9,335 nucleotides of DNA, taken from NCBI GenBank assembly GCA_023135745.1, contig JAGLSM010000049.1, forward strand, positions 1 to 9,335, in the 5' to 3' direction. The translations under genes were made by a program, and so were the position numbers. The notes beneath the pieces are model-generated. The model was given only the letters and a program-made list of their open reading frames with translations, made no database searches and was not told the origin of the DNA. The stretch's first letter is position 1, and every line of letters starts with the position of its first letter. Origin of the DNA: Spirochaetota bacterium. GTDB lineage: Bacteria > Spirochaetota > JAGLSM01. Positions 1 through 5,809 of the stretch are shown here, one piece after another.

Positions 1-39
1 ATAATTTACACCTTACCTCCGACCCCGCACTCTGAACCT

Positions 40-66
40 CCTTAGCGCCTTGCGGGAGATAAAACT
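40..66. repeat. Possible copy of a degenerate intergenic repeat (first copy)
   Basis: The stretch around 40-66 has a core CTTGCGGGAGATAAA. It resembles, in opposite orientation, the segment at 2432-2466, whose reverse complement contains CTTTGCGAGAAATTTT. Both lie in intergenic DNA. Similar 'ctttgcg...gagaaa' words recur in the spacers of many bacterial genomes (from memory). Two imperfect copies are weak evidence. Confidence 0.25.
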
Positions 67-130
67 CAATGAGAACATAGATACTATCAGGGATAAAAAT
101 GTAATATTGGGATATAAGGTGTTTCTATAC

Positions 131-159
131 TTGACTATTTAAATAATTGTGCAAATAAT
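131..159 (+). promoter_or_regulatory. Candidate sigma70-type promoter for the secreted protein-hisC pair
   Basis: A -35 box TTGACT (131-136) and a -10 box AATAAT (154-159) are separated by exactly 17 bases; each matches the consensus at 5 of 6 positions. Transcription would start near 166, leaving about 40 bases before the start codon at 208. A ribosome-binding site GGGGAG (194-199) follows, 8 bases before that ATG. The remainder of 1-130 contains no convincing gene. Confidence 0.6.
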
Positions 160-207
160 CTAAAAAATGAATAAATTATATAAATATAAAAAAGGGGAGT
201 GTCTTAA

Positions 208-1224
208 ATGAGAATGATTAAAAAGGCTGTTATAGTTTTATTGTTTCTATCTACCGTATCGATTTTTGCTGAAGTAAAAATTACCGGAAAGCGTTATTCT
301 TTTTACGCAAGTCACAGAAACCCCAAAAAATCAAAAAAATCCATTCAGGTTCTGAATGTTATTGACGGCAATATAATACTCATTGCTCAGTATAAGGATC
401 TTCATTCCGGACAGGATTCGGAATTCAGGATTTACTCTGTAGTTAAGACAAACAGAAAATTTGAGATAGGTGAAGTGCTTCTTAAAATTAAAACCAGCGA
501 TGACTACTGCAAAACTATTCAATTAAAGGATATAGACGGGGACAAGCAACGGGAAATTCTTTTAACTACAATTACAAAAGATGACAAGAATACATCTCTA
601 CTGATTGTCAGATATAATAAAGAAAATAAAACGTTTAGTCTTATGAAACCTGATAAACCATATATAACATATTATGCGGAGTATTCATTCACTGCGAAGT
701 CAAAGGAGAATCCTCCTGAGTTTGTGGTAGTTGCCGCGAGACCAAAACTAAATACAATTTTTGAGCTGCCAATAAAGAAAATCAGAGGCAGGACTCCTGA
801 GTTCTGGTTGCGGCAGGTTTATTTTATAAAGGGTGACCGGCTTGAACTATTTGAATCAAGAACAATTGAATCGCCTTTTTATGTTTTAAACAAGTTCATT
901 TCTGCCGCGAAAAAACGCAAGATGTTCAGCGCGTATCGTTACAGTTATCTGTCAATAAGGGGTGCTGTCCTTCCTTACCATTTATTTAGAAAGTTATATC
1001 CCAAGAGGTTTCCTTTTCTATTTTCAAAAAAGGTCAAGGGCAAGTACATAATAAAAAACTGGTATCTTGACTATTATAAGAAGGCACGAAGGTTTGGATG
1101 GATGCAGTTTAGATACTCATTTACATTCAAAAAGAGAAAACTTACCACGCAGTACAGGGTTTATATGAAAAAAGTCTATAACGAATGGAAGGTTACCCGC
1201 CTGGTAAGGGAACGTGTCCGATAG
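208..1224 (+). CDS. Secreted or periplasmic protein of unknown function
   Basis: I do not recognise a family for this 338-residue protein. Residues 1-21 form a typical Sec signal peptide: a basic start (MRMIKK), a hydrophobic core (AVIVLLFLSTVSIF) and a likely signal peptidase I cut after SIFA, before EVKI. The mature protein should lie in the periplasm or outside the cell, and no lipobox is seen. Around residues 107-119 the segment KDIDGDKQREILL resembles the Asp-rich calcium-binding turn of FG-GAP/VCBS repeats, but only one copy is evident, so a propeller is not established. The C-terminal third is very rich in Lys, Arg, Tyr and Phe. The ATG at 208 is supported by GGGGAG 8 bases upstream and by the promoter at 131-159. 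The stop lies 5 bases before the hisC start, so the two genes are probably co-transcribed. A functional link to histidine synthesis is not implied. Confidence 0.85.
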   Translation: MRMIKKAVIVLLFLSTVSIFAEVKITGKRYSFYASHRNPKKSKKSIQVLNVIDGNIILIAQYKDLHSGQDSEFRIYSVVKTNRKFEIGEVLLKIKTSDDYCKTIQLKDIDGDKQREILLTTITKDDKNTSLLIVRYNKENKTFSLMKPDKPYITYYAEYSFTAKSKENPPEFVVVAARPKLNTIFELPIKKIRGRTPEFWLRQVYFIKGDRLELFESRTIESPFYVLNKFISAAKKRKMFSAYRYSYLSIRGAVLPYHLFRKLYPKRFPFLFSKKVKGKYIIKNWYLDYYKKARRFGWMQFRYSFTFKKRKLTTQYRVYMKKVYNEWKVTRLVRERVR

Positions 1225-1229
1225 TCGAA

Positions 1230-2309
1230 ATGTCTAAAAAATATTGGAATAATAATATAAAAAATATGATGCCATATGTTCCGGGATTTCAGCCGGAGCT
1301 TAAGGATAATCTTATTAAGCTTAATACAAATGAAAATCCCTATCCTCCGTCCCCCAAAGTTATAGAAGCAATAAAAGTATCAACGGGTGATCTGCTTCGT
1401 TTTTATCCCAAGTCCGATTGGGAAGACCTGAGGAATGCAATTTCTGAAGTTTACAGTTGTAATCTGAAACAGGTTTTTTGCGGCAATGGGAGTGATGAAG
1501 TCCTGTCCCTTATTTTCAGGTGTTTTACCAACTTCGGTGACAGTGTTCTTTTCACGTACCCTACATATTCTCTTTATGAAACTCTGGCAGAAATATCAGG
1601 TATTGATTACAGCTATGTGGAAACCAAAGATGACTTCAGTATTGATTTTGACGTTATAAAAAATACGGATTATAAACTTGCCTTTATAGCTAATCCAAAC
1701 GCGCCAACCGGCCGTATTGAGCCTCTTTCTTTTATTAAAGATTTTGCGGCATCATTTAAGGGGTTGGTTATAATTGATGAAGCCTATATTGATTTTTCAG
1801 ACAGCCCTGATGGTTTTACCTCTCTTAACCTTATAAATGATTATTCAAACATCATAGTTTTAAGAACATTCTCCAAGAGCTATTCTCTTTGCGGCATGCG
1901 TGTGGGATATGCTTTTGCAAATGAAGATCTGATTTCCGCGATGATGATTGCCAAGGACTCATACAATCTTGACCTTCTTGCTCAAGCCGGAGCAAAGGCT
2001 GCTGTGCTCGATCAGGACTGGATGAAGAATAACGCACAGAAGATTATTAACACCAGAAAAGAAACACAGCAGAAACTAATATCAATGGGTTTTGAAGTTA
2101 TTCCGTCGCAGGCTAATTTTCTTTTTGCAACTCATCCTGATTTAAATATAAAAACTGTCTATAATGAACTGATAAAAAATAACATTTACGTTAGATATTT
2201 TAATAAACCAAGGATTGCCAATTATCTTAGAATTTCAATTGGGACGGATAATCAAATGGGTATTCTTCTAGGGAAATTAAAATATATTTGTGATTCTATA
2301 GTGAGATAG
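1230..2309 (+). CDS. hisC: Histidinol-phosphate aminotransferase (HisC)
   Basis: This PLP-dependent class I/II aminotransferase interconverts imidazole-acetol phosphate and histidinol phosphate, with glutamate as amino donor, in cytoplasmic histidine biosynthesis. The 359 residues match the family's usual length. Motifs in order are NTNENPYPPSP (32-42), GNGSDEV (85-91), the PTYSLYE segment (111-117), ANPNAPTG (154-161), IDEAYIDFS (182-190), the PLP-lysine motif TFSKSYSLCGMRVGY with Lys216, and the C-terminal substrate-binding YLRISIGT. An in-frame ATG at 1185 would add 15 residues inside the upstream gene. ATG 1230 is preferred because family members begin close to the YWN...PYVPG segment. 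No strong ribosome-binding site precedes 1230, so translational coupling to the gene ending at 1224 is likely. No other his genes are in the window. Some HisC homologues also act on aromatic amino acids, which motifs alone cannot exclude. Confidence 0.93.
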   Translation: MSKKYWNNNIKNMMPYVPGFQPELKDNLIKLNTNENPYPPSPKVIEAIKVSTGDLLRFYPKSDWEDLRNAISEVYSCNLKQVFCGNGSDEVLSLIFRCFTNFGDSVLFTYPTYSLYETLAEISGIDYSYVETKDDFSIDFDVIKNTDYKLAFIANPNAPTGRIEPLSFIKDFAASFKGLVIIDEAYIDFSDSPDGFTSLNLINDYSNIIVLRTFSKSYSLCGMRVGYAFANEDLISAMMIAKDSYNLDLLAQAGAKAAVLDQDWMKNNAQKIINTRKETQQKLISMGFEVIPSQANFLFATHPDLNIKTVYNELIKNNIYVRYFNKPRIANYLRISIGTDNQMGILLGKLKYICDSIVR

Positions 2310-2331
2310 AAAGTTTACTATTGTCTGGACC

Positions 2332-2376
2332 GGGATTTATGGGATTGCTGGATTAGTTGGAATTTTTTGGGTTTCA
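2332..2376 (+). repeat. Degenerate 9-nt-period tandem repeat (GGGATTnnT)
   Basis: Successive units are GGGATTTAT (2332), GGGATTGCT (2341), GGATTAGTT (2350) and GGAATTTTT (2359), then GGGTTTCAC (2369, shifted by one base). Four units keep an exact 9-base step. The array starts about 20 bases after the hisC stop. No stop-free reading with a start codon supports a peptide here. Confidence 0.5.
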
Positions 2377-2431
2377 CTTTGATATGTTGCTTTCTAACTT
2401 TTCGTAAAATTTGGCTATAAATTATGGAGTT

Positions 2432-2466
2432 AAAAATTTCTCGCAAAGCTTACAAGCCGCGAAGGG
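2432..2466. repeat. Possible copy of a degenerate intergenic repeat (second copy)
   Basis: The segment has cores TTTCTCGCAAAG and AAGCCGCGAAGG. It is an imperfect inverted counterpart of the segment at 40-66. Together the two copies bracket the secreted protein-hisC unit. The similarity was aligned by eye and is only suggestive. Confidence 0.25.
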
Positions 2467-2566
2467 GGGTTTCTGGTTAGAGAAGAAGTGGGCTGATGAT
2501 TTTTTGGGGGTGGTATTTAGTCGGGTATTATAAAGAGTATTGGGTTGTTTTTTTGTATAAAATTTG

Positions 2567-2607
2567 TTGCGCTTTTTGAGGGTGATCGTATAATTTTAGT
2601 TATACGA
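2567..2607 (+). promoter_or_regulatory. Candidate TIR gene promoter with an 8-bp palindrome over the -10 box
   Basis: A perfect TATAAT (2589-2594) follows a weak -35 candidate TTGCGC (2567-2572) at 16 bases. The -10 box lies inside a perfect inverted repeat: TCGTATAA (2586-2593), a 6-base spacer, then TTATACGA (2600-2607). Transcription would start within or just after the second arm, about 25 bases before the ATG at 2628. The site suits a repressor operator. It is unlikely to be a terminator, because A residues, not T residues, follow the stem on the + strand. Confidence 0.5.
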
Positions 2608-2627
2608 AAAAATTTCAAGGTAATTTG

Positions 2628-3491
2628 ATGACTAAGTCTCAAAGAATTAATATTTTATTGGAATTATTTAAGTTATTGAATGAAGTAGAAATTGATAGAA
2701 TATATTTTATTTTTAAACAATTCGGAATCGAGTATAAAACATCTACTATACGTTATAGATTGAGTAAAGAAGAATATATAAAATTTAGACTTGAAGAAAA
2801 GGACGATAGTGTTTTATTAGAATTATATGATCATTTAAAAAATAACAAGAAATATAAAATCATTGATTTAAATATCTGGAATAAAGATAATTTTAAACTT
2901 TTTATCAGTCATATTACAAGATATAAAAAGTTTGCAAGAAAATTACAAGATGAACTTAAGGAATTTTATATAACATCTTTTGTAGCCCATAATGATATTG
3001 AACCAACAAAAAAATGGAAGAAATGCATTGAGCATGCATTAATTACATGTGATTCAATAGCTGCATTATTAATGAGAGGTTTTAATAAAAGTAAATGGAC
3101 AGATCAAGAAATAGGATATTGTTTATTTCAGAAAAAATTAGTAATTCCTTTAATTTATGATCTTGATCCTTACGGTTTTTTTAATAAATATCAAGGTATA
3201 AATATTAAAGGTAAAAGAAAAGTTGAAATTGCTGAAAAGATTTTTAAAATACTTCTTTCTGATGATATTACCGGATCGAAATTAACAGAAATTCTTATTG
3301 TTAATATGTTGAAAACAAATAATATTATTGAATTAGAAAAAATATTGAAACTATATAAAAAAAGTAAATTTATTAATTTAGATAGTCTCCTTGAAATAGA
3401 AGAAAAGATTGAATCTCTTACATTTGAAAATGAGACAATGGAAAAATCTTTGTTAAGAATTATAAATAATTTAAAATCAAAACTAGAATAA
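2628..3491 (+). CDS. TIR-domain protein, probable NAD-consuming defence effector
   Basis: This 287-residue protein has a TIR domain at about residues 88-212. Visible marks are FKLFISH (89-95), the bacterial TIR-like segment FVAHNDIEP (118-126), the IEHAL helix (134-138), SKWTDQE (155-161) and VIPLIYDLDPYGF (172-184). Glu161 in the SxWxxxE motif is where bacterial TIR NADases and SARM1 carry their catalytic glutamate, so NAD cleavage or cyclic-ADP-ribose-type signalling is a reasonable inference. Residues 1-85 are helical and charged and match no family I can name; they may sense or oligomerise. The C-terminal ~75 residues are Lys/Glu-rich helix. No membrane segment is seen. ATG 2628 is preferred over TTG 2625 because AAGG (2617-2620) lies 7 bases before it. 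G+C is very low (13 and 7 G/C in two sampled 60-base lines), suggesting acquisition by transfer. No partner gene is adjacent. Confidence 0.82.
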   Translation: MTKSQRINILLELFKLLNEVEIDRIYFIFKQFGIEYKTSTIRYRLSKEEYIKFRLEEKDDSVLLELYDHLKNNKKYKIIDLNIWNKDNFKLFISHITRYKKFARKLQDELKEFYITSFVAHNDIEPTKKWKKCIEHALITCDSIAALLMRGFNKSKWTDQEIGYCLFQKKLVIPLIYDLDPYGFFNKYQGINIKGKRKVEIAEKIFKILLSDDITGSKLTEILIVNMLKTNNIIELEKILKLYKKSKFINLDSLLEIEEKIESLTFENETMEKSLLRIINNLKSKLE

Positions 3492-3598
3492 ATGACATTA
3501 CCTAACTGCGGTTTTTATGCAATTAACAAGATTTATTGTATAAAAAAATATGCTGACAAATATTCATGTTTCGATTATAATTAAAATATCACGAGTGC

Positions 3599-3613
3599 TG
3601 TATTAACAATACA
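3599..3613. repeat. Short perfect palindrome with 6-3-6 geometry
   Basis: TGTATT, a 3-base centre AAC, then AATACA lie 15 bases before the ATG at 3629. The geometry equals that of the palindrome at 4072-4086, but the sequence differs. In AT-rich DNA such short repeats arise by chance, so an operator role is speculative. Confidence 0.25.
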
Positions 3614-3628
3614 AAACTGAGATCCTAT

Positions 3629-3925
3629 ATGAAATTGTATTACATGCTGAAAGGATTTTTTTTGAAAAATCTGATTGTGCTATTTGTTATAATTGCTCAA
3701 AAGCTAAGAAAGCTGTGGGAGGTTGATTTGCTTATTGAAGAGAATATGAAGCTGACCCCTCTTGAAATAAAGCTTGCGGCAACTATTAATGAAAATCATC
3801 TGAGGAATTTTCAAAAATTACGTTTAGCTATAGATGAAATAAGTGAAGATAACTATCTTGTCTGTAATAGTCCGGAATACCATAAACGTCAGGCAACCCA
3901 TATCGTTCCGTGGAGTACTTTATAA
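3629..3925 (+). pseudogene. Probable C-terminal remnant of a DUF4143-type AAA ATPase
   Basis: The open frame encodes 98 residues. From about residue 30 onward it resembles the extreme C-terminus of AAA+ ATPases carrying DUF4143, a PD-(D/E)XK-fold domain: EVDLLIEEN (31-39, Asp33), TPLEIKLA (43-50, Glu46-x-Lys48), then a helix and the closing HIVPW (91-95). Intact members are usually near 400 residues, so the whole ATPase part is missing. Residues 1-29 do not resemble the family and are probably junction sequence read by chance. No good ribosome-binding site precedes the ATG. It appears to be debris between two defence loci. Alternatively it is a short expressed protein of unknown role. The assignment rests on motif memory and is moderate. 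Confidence 0.5.
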
Positions 3926-4052
3926 ATTTTAAAACACGGCACTCCTGGGAATATTTTCACAGGGATTTTCCCGCTACTTTTTAAACATCTCTTTTTGTAT
4001 GTCCCTTTACTTGAAATAATCTTATACCCAGAGATTTAATTTCCTTTTTTTA

Positions 4053-4092
4053 TTGACAATGGGAAAAAAAGAGGACATATTGTCCTTATAAT
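4053..4092 (+). promoter_or_regulatory. Promoter of the methyltransferase-vsr-endonuclease operon
   Basis: A consensus TTGACA (4053-4058) is followed 17 bases later by CATATT (4076-4081, 4 of 6 matches to the -10 consensus). A perfect TATAAT also occurs at 4087-4092, but it lies 28 bases from TTGACA and has no good -35 of its own, so the true -10 is uncertain. In either case the palindrome at 4072-4086 sits within the RNA polymerase footprint. Transcripts would begin near 4088-4100, leaving a very short leader. Confidence 0.6.
4072..4086. promoter_or_regulatory. Probable autorepressor operator, 15-bp palindrome
   Basis: AGGACATATTGTCCT is a perfect 6-bp inverted repeat around a 3-base centre, placed between the -35 and -10 regions of the operon promoter. 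The first gene encodes a methyltransferase with an N-terminal HTH. In the related M.SsoII and Ecl18kI systems that extension binds a 15-bp inverted repeat in the promoter and represses transcription; the half-site I recall, GGACA...TGTCC, is the same as here. Binding by this protein is inferred. Confidence 0.65.
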
Positions 4093-4100
4093 ATTCCTTG

Positions 4101-4108
4101 GGGAGGGG
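4101..4108 (+). promoter_or_regulatory. Strong ribosome-binding site that decides the methyltransferase start
   Basis: GGGAGGGG lies 4 bases before the ATG at 4113, with the GGAGG core (4102-4106) 6 bases away. The frame is open back to a TTG at 4098, but that start would read through this site, so ATG 4113 is the better choice. Confidence 0.75.
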
Positions 4109-4112
4109 CTTC

Positions 4113-5366
4113 ATGATTTCAAATAATTCATACGATCTTTTATTAAAATCAAGAGATTTTTATACACAGAAGGAAATAGCTGAAATCCTAGATGTTGATG
4201 TGAGAACCGTTCGAAGATGGGAAGTTAGACAACCTTCTCCCCCAACTTATTTAGCCGATGCAATTCGGCAACGACTATTGCCCCTCATTGACCATAAATC
4301 AACAGAAAAAGGTAAATTCAGGTTTATTGATCTTTTTGCCGGGATAGGCGGTATTCGTCTGGGTTTTGAAGCGAGTGGTGGTCATTGTGTATTTACCAGT
4401 GAATGGAATAAATTTGCCCAAAAAACATATTTTGAGAATTTTCCTCAAACAATGGACCATCTTTTTGTAGGGGATATTACACAAATAGACGAAAAAGATA
4501 TTCCGGATCATGATGTACTTTTGGCAGGATTTCCTTGTCAGCCATTTAGTATTGCAGGTGTATCAAAAAAGAATTCTTTGGGAATACCCCATGGTTTTGA
4601 ATGTACAACACAAGGAACATTGTTCTTCGATGTTGCAAGAATTATTGCTGAAAAAAAGCCAAAAGCATTCTTATTGGAAAATGTAAAGAATTTATTATCT
4701 CATGATAAAGGAAAAACTTTTGAAGTAATAATGAACATACTTCAAGATGAATTAGGTTACCATGTTCATTATAAAGTAATTGACGGTCAACATTTTGTCC
4801 CCCAACATCGGGAACGTATTCTTATTGTAGGGTTTCGTGATAAAAAGGATTTTTCTTTTGATTTCTTGGATTTACCTGAGAAAGGATCAAAAAGAATTTA
4901 TTCAATTCTTCATCCACAAGATGGAAGTGAGTTAAGTGAAGAGCCATACACTACAGGCGTAAAAGCTAAAGTTAATAGTAAATATACACTAAGTCCTAAA
5001 CTATGGTCATATCTGCAGGCTTATGCAGAAAAACATAAAAAAGCCGGAAATGGTTTTGGTTTCGGGCTGGTTGAAAGTGATAGTATAGCGAGAACTCTTT
5101 CTGCCAGATATTATAAGGATGGATCAGAGATACTGGTGTCACAAGAAAAAAATAAACGCCCAAGAAGACTTACTCCACGTGAATGTGCACGTTTGATGGG
5201 TTTTCCTTCTGGTTATAAGATACCTGTTAGTGATACACAGGCATATAGACAATTTGGAAATAGTGTTGTTGTTCCTGTTATGAAAGAAGTTGCAAGAATT
5301 ATGATTCCATTACTGGAAGATGTTGAATTAAATTATGAAAAAGAGGATGTTCCTATTTACGTATGA
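4113..5366 (+). CDS. HTH-fused DNA (cytosine-5)-methyltransferase, EcoRII/SsoII type
   Basis: This protein of 417 residues transfers a methyl group from S-adenosylmethionine to carbon 5 of a target cytosine. Residues 15-40 form a helix-turn-helix ([20 protein letters not shown]), as in the N-terminal extension of M.SsoII-like enzymes. The C5-methyltransferase motifs are all present: motif [11 protein letters not shown] (71-80), motif [10 protein letters not shown] with catalytic Cys142, motif VI ENV (189-191), motif VIII QHRERI (231-236), motif [17 protein letters not shown] (351-365) and motif [11 protein letters not shown] (380-389). The target-recognition region (about 312-341: GNGFGFGLV, then [14 protein letters not shown]) matches the pattern I know from Dcm, M.EcoRII and M.SsoII, so CCWGG, or possibly CCNGG, is predicted. 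It is first in the operon, overlaps vsr by 4 bases (ATGA) and probably represses its own promoter through 4072-4086. Confidence 0.95.
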   Translation: MISNNSYDLLLKSRDFYTQKEIAEILDVDVRTVRRWEVRQPSPPTYLADAIRQRLLPLIDHKSTEKGKFRFIDLFAGIGGIRLGFEASGGHCVFTSEWNKFAQKTYFENFPQTMDHLFVGDITQIDEKDIPDHDVLLAGFPCQPFSIAGVSKKNSLGIPHGFECTTQGTLFFDVARIIAEKKPKAFLLENVKNLLSHDKGKTFEVIMNILQDELGYHVHYKVIDGQHFVPQHRERILIVGFRDKKDFSFDFLDLPEKGSKRIYSILHPQDGSELSEEPYTTGVKAKVNSKYTLSPKLWSYLQAYAEKHKKAGNGFGFGLVESDSIARTLSARYYKDGSEILVSQEKNKRPRRLTPRECARLMGFPSGYKIPVSDTQAYRQFGNSVVVPVMKEVARIMIPLLEDVELNYEKEDVPIYV

Positions 5367-5809
5367 CGGATATAGTAGATAAAGAAACCCGTAGTAGAAT
5401 GATGTCGGGCATTCAGGGCAAGAATACAAAACCTGAAATACTTATTAGAAGCTTGCTACATAAAGATGGTTTCAGATTTAGAATACATGTCAAGGATTTG
5501 CCGGGAAAGCCTGATATTGTTTTAAAGAAGTATAAGGCCATTATATTTGTACATGGATGTTTTTGGCATAAACATATGTGTAAATATTTTAAATGGCCAA
5601 AGTCAAGGACTGACTTCTGGAAGAGTAAACTAAATAAAAATGCTGAAAATGATAACAATATTGTAAAAAAGTTAAAAACCATGAACTGGAGAATCTGCCT
5701 GGTTTGGGAATGCTCTATTCGAGGAGCTGATAAGGATCTAAAAAAAGTTATAAAAGTAATTTCAGATTGGCTTAGAAGTGATGTTGATTTTATGGAGGTA
5801 AAAGGTTGA
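5363..5809 (+). CDS. vsr: Very short patch repair endonuclease (Vsr)
   Basis: Vsr nicks DNA 5' of the T in T:G mismatches that arise when 5-methylcytosine deaminates within the methyltransferase's site, starting repair back to C:G. The 148 residues align with E. coli Vsr without needing gaps at the key positions: catalytic Asp51 (GKPDIV), His64 and His69, the intercalating aromatics Phe67, Trp68 and Trp86, and zinc ligands Cys66, His71, Cys73 and Cys117. The N-terminal [12 protein letters not shown] block (14-25) is also typical. The enzyme therefore looks fully active. Its ATG overlaps the methyltransferase stop (ATGA), and its TGA overlaps the endonuclease TTG start, so it lies between the modification and restriction genes and is probably translationally coupled. 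Only a distant GAGG precedes the start, in line with coupling. Confidence 0.96.
   Translation: MTDIVDKETRSRMMSGIQGKNTKPEILIRSLLHKDGFRFRIHVKDLPGKPDIVLKKYKAIIFVHGCFWHKHMCKYFKWPKSRTDFWKSKLNKNAENDNNIVKKLKTMNWRICLVWECSIRGADKDLKKVIKVISDWLRSDVDFMEVKG
5794..5798 (+). promoter_or_regulatory. Ribosome-binding site that decides the TTG start of the endonuclease
   Basis: GGAGG lies within the end of vsr, 7 bases before TTG at 5806. This spacing supports the rare TTG start, which shares the bases TTGA with the vsr stop. The strong site combined with a weak start codon suggests moderate translation of the nuclease. Confidence 0.7.

Larger units (their letters stand above)
2310..2627. other. G/T-rich intergenic spacer between hisC and the TIR gene
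   Basis: This 318-base spacer has no convincing gene. Its + strand is strongly skewed to G and T, with many G runs (for example GGGGGG near 2463) and little C up to about 2570. It contains a 9-nt-period GGATT repeat (2332-2376), a degenerate repeat-like segment (2432-2466) and, at its end, the TIR gene promoter and palindrome (2567-2607). No clear stem-loop terminator follows hisC. It marks the passage from the moderately AT-rich hisC region to the much more AT-rich TIR gene. Confidence 0.6.

Noticed and set aside
8..122. Inverted repeat ACACCTTA (8-15) and TAAGGTGT (115-122)
   Set aside because: The arms are 8 bp and about 100 bases apart with no extension on either side, so this is likely chance.
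1852..2037. Short minus-strand open frame inside hisC
   Set aside because: It is antisense to the PLP-lysine region of hisC and shows no independent coding evidence.
2586..2607. Reading the palindrome before the TIR gene as a terminator
   Set aside because: On the + strand it is followed by A residues, and on the minus strand by a non-T-rich sequence. Its overlap with TATAAT fits an operator better.
2310..2627. CRISPR array or retron-like noncoding RNA in the spacer
   Set aside because: No spaced direct repeats of CRISPR length and no reverse transcriptase gene are present. The 9-nt repeat is contiguous and degenerate.
3570..3725. Second-frame peptide overlapping the start of the DUF4143-like remnant
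   Set aside because: It has no start codon or motif I recognise and ends at a stop, so it does not help reconstruct the broken gene.
3947..3972. Stem GGGAA...TTCCC as a terminator before the restriction operon
   Set aside because: The stem is only 5 bp with a long loop, and the following T-rich stretch is interrupted.
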